Source of the DNA: CAYMFD01 sp964389475
Lineage (GTDB): Bacteria > Bacteroidota > Bacteroidia > Chitinophagales > Saprospiraceae
Direction: 5' to 3'
NCBI GenBank assembly: GCA_964389475.1
Contig: CAYMFD010000076.1
Coordinates: forward strand, 1-18,965
Length of the DNA stretch: 18,965 nucleotides
Made by a program: the position numbers and the translations under genes
In this document: positions 15,601-18,965 of the stretch, piece by piece
Numbering within the stretch: position 1 is the stretch's first letter
How the letters are laid out: every line of letters starts with the position of its first letter
Notes under the pieces: model-generated
Seen by the model: only the letters and a program-made list of their open reading frames with translations
What the model was told of the DNA's origin: nothing
Database searches by the model: none

Positions 15601-17002
15601 CCGGCATACGTCTTACGACATAACTCTCAAGAGCACAATCATCATAACTACCATCATCAAAGACAAAGGCATCAACATAAGCTTCACCACCATTAGTTAG
15701 GGCTACAACTGTATTTTGATCGCAGACTGCTACAGGAGGCGTAGCGTCTTCTACTAGTACGCTTATCTCACATGAGCTAGACTTGCCACACTCATCGTAA
15801 GCGATGTATGTCACAACACTATTACCTACTGGTATAGCTGCTAGTCCACCATTTTGGTTTTGTAGTATTCCACCCTCATAGAGGACATCTACTCGTATTG
15901 TATTACTACAGTTATCTTCTAGGTTTTCAAGTGCTGGTAGTAAGACATAACCCTCACACTCATAACCACTAGTACTAGCGATTACGGGAGCAGGACAGTC
16001 AAACGTAGGCGCCTGAGTATCTTCAATCTCGATCATTTGTGTGTATGAAACCATACGCTGCACTGAGCTACACGACCATTCGAAAACATCCCATCTACGC
16101 ATGATCTTCTCTACACACTGTACAGCTGGTAGACGCGTATCATCATACGTAACAAGCAAGTTACAAAACTGTCCATCCGAAGGGTATAGCGGAATACCAT
16201 CTAAAGTAGGCACACCAGTTCCTGGTAGACCACCTACTGCTACAGGTGATGGATGTCCATTAGGCAATGTTGCATATCCACCAGCGCAATCTAGAGATGT
16301 ACTGTTGGCCTTCAACAATGACGCTGGCTGCGTGATTTCTTCAAGTGAGTCAAGTCTAGTGACTGTAAAGTTGACCGTACACTCTTGTGATACCATACCT
16401 TGAGCATCCACTGCACGGTAAGTACGACTTACCATCATAAGCACGCTGTCGGGGAGTCCAGTCGCTACAGTACAGTCATTAACAGTGGTTGTTTCTGCTG
16501 TGACCTCTATAGTAACATCACTACAGTTGTCAGAGGCAGTAACAACAAGACTATCTGCTATGGCCATCTGATAGCACTTAAGCGTTGTATCAGCCACGCA
16601 TGTGATAGTAGGTGCTATCTTATCTTCTACAACAATATAGCCCCAGCACTCATTGCCGTTGGCTATTGATGTATCAATAACAGCTACCTTTAACTGCTTA
16701 CCGATTTCGGCATCAGTTACGAAAGGGCTTGTAGGAATTTCGACGCCAGCTAAGTCAGTGACAACGACTTTGAACTCGCCATCTGGGCAAGAACTCATCG
16801 CACCATTGATAATCATGGACGGCGTAACTTCTGAATTACAATCGCTATTGAGCGATACCTGTGTGGTACCGTTACATGCTAAAGAGCACGATTGTGCATG
16901 GACATTCTGACTAAAAAAGGTCAGACAAAGTAGAAGGAGACCGATCCATCCACACCTCGGCGATCGATTCTTCTGGTTGAAAAAAGTAGTCTTCATTTTC
17001 AT
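12605..17002 (-). CDS. Large T9SS-secreted surface protein with HYR-like modules, C-type lectin, dockerin-like and cohesin-like domains
   Basis: A 1465-residue protein. A signal peptide (1-36, cleavage VHA-QSC) is followed by HYR/Ig-like modules joined by VEDKIAPTITC-type linkers (about 121, 330, 420, 655 and 838). A C-type lectin-like domain (about 480-611, with YYIGLSR, FRWDDGS and EDYVLVD) sits inside one of these modules. Further on come a carboxypeptidase-regulatory-like strand domain, a dockerin-like pair of calcium loops (about 1125-1185: DDAHDRGVSTLD and DVTNDRNVSGAD), a cohesin-like domain (about 1249-1339), and a T9SS type A sorting domain (1384-1465, PNPF... to KRMIVLQ). It is probably exported and anchored on, or released from, the outer membrane, binding glycans or calcium; the ligand is unknown. 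The frame is open to 17098; 17002 (or 16996) is chosen because a normal signal peptide starts there. Confidence 0.88.
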   Translation of the reverse strand: MKMKTTFFNQKNRSPRCGWIGLLLLCLTFFSQNVHAQSCSLACNGTTQVSLNSDCNSEVTPSMIINGAMSSCPDGEFKVVVTDLAGVEIPTSPFVTDAEIGKQLKVAVIDTSIANGNECWGYIVVEDKIAPTITCVADTTLKCYQMAIADSLVVTASDNCSDVTIEVTAETTTVNDCTVATGLPDSVLMMVSRTYRAVDAQGMVSQECTVNFTVTRLDSLEEITQPASLLKANSTSLDCAGGYATLPNGHPSPVAVGGLPGTGVPTLDGIPLYPSDGQFCNLLVTYDDTRLPAVQCVEKIMRRWDVFEWSCSSVQRMVSYTQMIEIEDTQAPTFDCPAPVIASTSGYECEGYVLLPALENLEDNCSNTIRVDVLYEGGILQNQNGGLAAIPVGNSVVTYIAYDECGKSSSCEISVLVEDATPPVAVCDQNTVVALTNGGEAYVDAFVFDDGSYDDCALESYVVRRMPDANGQINCMPCERPQFEEFTYLGEHNGNFYYLSRWAKNARVAYRYAEAFGAYVYSANNRAEQEAVNGFVASITSADSYYIGLSRAQGSSVFRWDDGSTSTYRNFASANVIEDGEDYVLVDANTGDWSTVNGDTLNHRFIVEVENPCSYSQYAEFCCEDLSGNPHQVQFRAIDAQGNWNECMVNVTVQDKIRPQLTCPPDMTVDCEFAYDPLNLSAAFGTPIATGNCSPLMEMDSITELNQCNIGTITRIFTIMDGNGNPAVTCEQLITFDNQQPFDFQNDVDFPDDVTMTGCSDPDSDMFLPAATGVPVFRNADACDLLGYNYDDQVFRFNNNSSDPSCFKILRTFTVIDWCQAGNGFTIPQVSFTQTIKVVDENEPFFTTTCDPVRQCTFDSDCAEGSITLTQTAADSVCTEELSWRAVVNPFKSSSAADDIEITGTGNTATITRTFPVGDHSITWTFIDRCGNQVTCLQDFSIANCKAPTPYAFTDLATDLMPIDDNNDGIVDGGMVELWASDFDAGSFHPCPGYDVLVSFSPNVLDTGILFTCLDTGDAPLQLWATAIDADGEFVLDTAGNMLQAWIDLTVDIQDNMNACGGSTNRVAISGGVALESGQAIEETVIKLTQSGAELMSATTDLDGNYAFPTMDAGGSYMVQAVRDDAHDRGVSTLDLVLIQRHILGYSNLSSAYKMLAADVTNDRNVSGADVIELRKLILGVNSTFTDSDAWRFVDAAYQFPDQLDPWYESIPEEYMIASLDNSMDVDFTAIKVGDVNGSVAQDLDGRSAPINLVVESGVLSGDAIEMPIAIDRDMSVAGLQLALDFDAATTEILEITGVELSIAGADYRVIDGQVLISYAADFDTELSAGDVLFTVVYESTAASQKDAFAINDEALKSEIYDADYTQYALELRYAQEESGIVLYQNAPNPFMATTQVQIFMPEAQDVQLTVFDVTGKQIANYKRSLIAGMNTIEINKQDLSATGVLFYTLSANNFTATKRMIVLQ

Positions 17003-17280
17003 GAGATCCGTGTTTAAAAAGAGAATTACTGTTCGGGATATAAAGCAGTTTCCAGTGTGCCTTATGTCCATTGTTAATAAAATGCCGTGCCATTGCACAG
17101 CAAGCTCTTTTGGATCTACATCAAATCAGGTCGTACCCCTCAGCAGTACCCGTCGGTACACTGAAGAACAAATAATAGTTCTAGTTCGTATTCTATCTAA
17201 TCACTCTCAGAAATGGCGATATGAAGTCACAGAAAGTGACCTCACCATAGGTTAGGTTCGTAGAGCTTCTCACGACTCTA
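17003..17280 (-). promoter_or_regulatory. Predicted long structured 5' leader of the surface protein gene
   Basis: If transcription starts at the -7 element at 17286-17293, the leader is about 278 bases. It contains several hairpins. One is at the 5' end (17260-17265 with 17276-17281, GTAGAG/CTCTAC, 10-base loop). Another is a 5-bp GTCAC/GTGAC stem near 17226-17240. A third is an 8-bp stem with loop CATT at 17083-17102. No known riboswitch motif is recognised, and no small open frame here is convincing. Confidence 0.4.
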
Positions 17281-17285
17281 CAGTG

Positions 17286-17293
17286 CAAATATA
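17286..17293 (-). promoter_or_regulatory. -7 promoter element of the surface protein gene
   Basis: The minus strand reads TATATTTG, an exact match to TAnnTTTG, placed between the terminator of the upstream T9SS gene and the start of the 1465-residue protein. It implies that the two tandem surface genes are transcribed separately. No good -33 box is seen at standard spacing. Confidence 0.5.
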
Positions 17294-17324
17294 ATAGAAA
17301 TATTTAATATGTAACTTATCATTC

Positions 17325-17361
17325 AAAAAAAAAAGCCCCCCTTCAACAAGTGAAGAGAGGC
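17325..17361 (-). terminator. Intrinsic terminator of the upstream T9SS gene
   Basis: On the minus strand an imperfect hairpin (17335-17361; inner stem CTTCA/TGAAG, outer GCC/GGC with wobble pairs and a bulge) is followed by a ten-T run (17325-17334). It lies about 66 bases after the stop codon. Confidence 0.85.
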
Positions 17362-17373
17362 CATCCCAAAAAC
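17361..17373 (-). repeat. 13-base element preceding the surface-gene terminator, copy 2
   Basis: Minus strand GTTTTTGGGATGG, identical to 12574-12586. It overlaps the base of the terminator hairpin by one base. Confidence 0.7.
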
Positions 17374-17427
17374 CGATTTATCATACAGCACCTATTGGGA
17401 AGGTACTGCTTGTCTCATACAAGTCTA

Positions 17428-18965
17428 CTAGTCGATGAGTATCATCTTCTTAGTAGCTGTGTAGTTACCTGCTTCTAGCTGGTAGTATAGTACTCCTGTA
17501 GCGTTAAACTCGTTACGTGTGAAGTTAAGACTGTTAAGTCCTGCTACAGCATCGTTAGTTACTCGCTTGATTACTCTACCTGCTACATCGTATACTGTGA
17601 TCGTAGCCGTTCCTGCTTCTGCCATCGTCCAGCTTACCGTAGTAAACGCTTTGAATGGGTTTGGCTCGTTTTGGTGTAGTTCGTATGCTGCTGCATCTCT
17701 ACTCGCTAGCGCTACATCTACTACCTCTAGGCTATTTCCTACGTATGCTTCTGCTTGTACTGCATCGCTAGTGATTGCGATCATGTCTGCTGCATCTCCT
17801 GCCGCTGTAGCCTTAACTACTAGCGTCATGATGTCGCTTACACTCTCTGCATTTGCACTTGCGTATGATACCGCTAGCTTATCGCCTGTTACAGCGTAGT
17901 CTAGTGTACCTGCTACTAGGTCTGCTGACTTAACCTCTACTAGCTCTAGACCACTTAGGTCTATCGTGAACTGGTATCCGTAACCGTCTACATAGTCTGA
18001 TGTACTTAGCGTCAACTCTGCTACATCGCCCTCTGATACTACTGCACTGTTAACGTCTAGTGACATAACCTTGCCTGATCTGATTTCGATCGCTTCTGCT
18101 GATCCGTTTACATCTCCCATCTTGACTGCTACTAGGTCAGCGGCTGCTGTACTAGTCACTGCGCTGTATACCTGCTCTCTAGCATCGAATACATTCGCAT
18201 TGTCTACTGTCTGTGCTGCATCTAGGAATCTCCATGAGTCTGTGTTAGCAAACTCACTAGTTACGCCTAGGATCAACTGACGTAGTGTTACTACATCTGC
18301 ACCTGTTACTGTACCACTGTTGTTTACATCTGCCGCAAACGTGTTGTATGGGCTTGCAAACTCTGCGATACCTAGGATATGACGCTGGATCAATACTAGG
18401 TCTAGTGTACTGATACCGTTATCATCATCACCGTCACGCTTAGCTGTTACTGCTGCGTCTACATTGTCGATTACTGCATTGAAGTTACCGTTAAGCGCAG
18501 TCATTGAAGTTTCCTTCTCTATACCTAGCGCATCTACCGTTACTTCTACAGCTTCAACTCCTTGGCCTGACTCCGTAGCGATTCTACCGGCTACAACTCT
18601 TGTACCGTTACCTCCAGTGTTAAGCTGTAGGCTTAGTAGTACATCACAGTAGTCTTGGTTCAATTTCTTGTCCCATACACTCATGCGGATATTAACCTGT
18701 GGGTAACCCATTGAGCTCTCATTGAATACCATACCTGAGCATAGTGTCTCTGGTACCCACTTCTGTAGTGAGCCGCTTCTGTATCTCGCTAGTGTTCCTG
18801 CTGTAGGTCTTGGTAGTACGACATCGTCGCCATCCCAATCTACAAACTGGCCATTCTCATCAAAGTAGTGTGGTACACCGCTGTTAACGATGAGTGTTAC
18901 ACCACGGTGGGTGATCAACTCGTTAACTACGAATGGTACCTCATTGAACGTGTACATCAGCTCGT
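17428..18965 (-). CDS. T9SS-secreted protein with dockerin-like and cohesin-like domains (5' end beyond the window)
   Basis: Partial gene: the frame stays open through the window edge, and the Met at 18957 is internal to an open frame (Glu-Leu precede it), so it need not be the start. Residues are counted from that Met. About 85-115 resembles the end of a HYR-like module. Residues 120-170 form a carboxypeptidase-regulatory-like domain. Dockerin-like calcium loops are DGDDDNGISTLD (175-186) and DVNNSGTVTGAD (210-221). A cohesin-like domain covers about 299-390, and the T9SS type A sorting domain is about 425-509 (PNPF to KKMILID). The C-terminal half is a paralogue of the downstream 1465-residue protein. 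Composition is rich in Ala, Val, Ser and Thr, with a narrow codon set, suggesting strong expression. It should be secreted and surface-attached. Confidence 0.88.
   Translation of the reverse strand, partial: ELMYTFNEVPFVVNELITHRGVTLIVNSGVPHYFDENGQFVDWDGDDVVLPRPTAGTLARYRSGSLQKWVPETLCSGMVFNESSMGYPQVNIRMSVWDKKLNQDYCDVLLSLQLNTGGNGTRVVAGRIATESGQGVEAVEVTVDALGIEKETSMTALNGNFNAVIDNVDAAVTAKRDGDDDNGISTLDLVLIQRHILGIAEFASPYNTFAADVNNSGTVTGADVVTLRQLILGVTSEFANTDSWRFLDAAQTVDNANVFDAREQVYSAVTSTAAADLVAVKMGDVNGSAEAIEIRSGKVMSLDVNSAVVSEGDVAELTLSTSDYVDGYGYQFTIDLSGLELVEVKSADLVAGTLDYAVTGDKLAVSYASANAESVSDIMTLVVKATAAGDAADMIAITSDAVQAEAYVGNSLEVVDVALASRDAAAYELHQNEPNPFKAFTTVSWTMAEAGTATITVYDVAGRVIKRVTNDAVAGLNSLNFTRNEFNATGVLYYQLEAGNYTATKKMILID

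Noticed and set aside
16911..17093. Minus-strand open frame of 60 codons near the surface-protein start
   Set aside because: It overlaps the signal peptide region of the large gene in another frame and has no independent support.
12605..18965. Cellulosome locus suggested by dockerin-like and cohesin-like domains
   Set aside because: There are no glycoside hydrolases, carbohydrate-binding modules or scaffoldin repeats; these modules are widespread before T9SS sorting domains in Saprospiria.
1..18965. CRISPR arrays, insertion sequences, phage genes or toxin-antitoxin pairs
   Set aside because: No regularly spaced repeats, transposase, integrase or paired small genes were found on either strand.

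Overview
The window most likely comes from a Bacteroidota chromosome, class Saprospiria (Saprospiraceae or Lewinella-like). Three things point there. Two secreted proteins end in type IX secretion (T9SS) type A sorting domains preceded by dockerin-like modules with the STLDLVLIQRHILG signature. Several genes have TAnnTTTG promoter elements, the Bacteroidota -7 consensus, and start codons lack Shine-Dalgarno sequences. An exbB / small membrane protein / exbD / exbD operon, an OstA-like protein and a DUF4293 protein are also typical of the phylum. Base composition is close to balanced and leucine CTA codons are common. I see no phage, insertion sequence, CRISPR array or plasmid function.

Layout. 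1-2.6 kb (+): a glutamate-cysteine ligase-like enzyme fused to two CBS domains, then a 100-residue RRM RNA-binding protein with its own promoter, leader and terminator. 2.7-5.8 kb (-): an FAD oxidoreductase followed by a secreted OstA-like protein. 5.8-7.05 kb (+): a DUF4293 membrane protein and a GlpF-type aquaglyceroporin. 7.05-7.41 kb: non-coding, with a terminator. 7.4-9.7 kb (-): a TonB energising operon, exbB / 4-TM protein / exbD / exbD. 9.8-9.9 kb (-): tRNA-Ser(GGA). 10.0-12.5 kb: tatD (-) divergent from a viroplasmin-RNase H gene (+), which converges on an operon running yqgF/ruvX then def (-). 12.6-18.97 kb (-): two tandem genes for large cell-surface or secreted T9SS proteins. The upstream one is cut by the window edge. 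The downstream one is a 1465-residue HYR/C-type-lectin/dockerin/cohesin-like protein.

Most of the left two thirds is ordinary housekeeping and envelope biology. ExbB/ExbD energise outer-membrane uptake, the OstA-like protein probably serves outer-membrane lipid transport, and GlpF conducts small polyols. The least ordinary part is the right third. There a C-type lectin fold appears to be inserted inside a HYR-like module, dockerin-like and cohesin-like modules sit in one polypeptide, and both surface genes end in the same 13-base element next to their terminators. The downstream gene also has a long, hairpin-rich predicted leader. I found no strong candidate for a wholly new multi-gene system.
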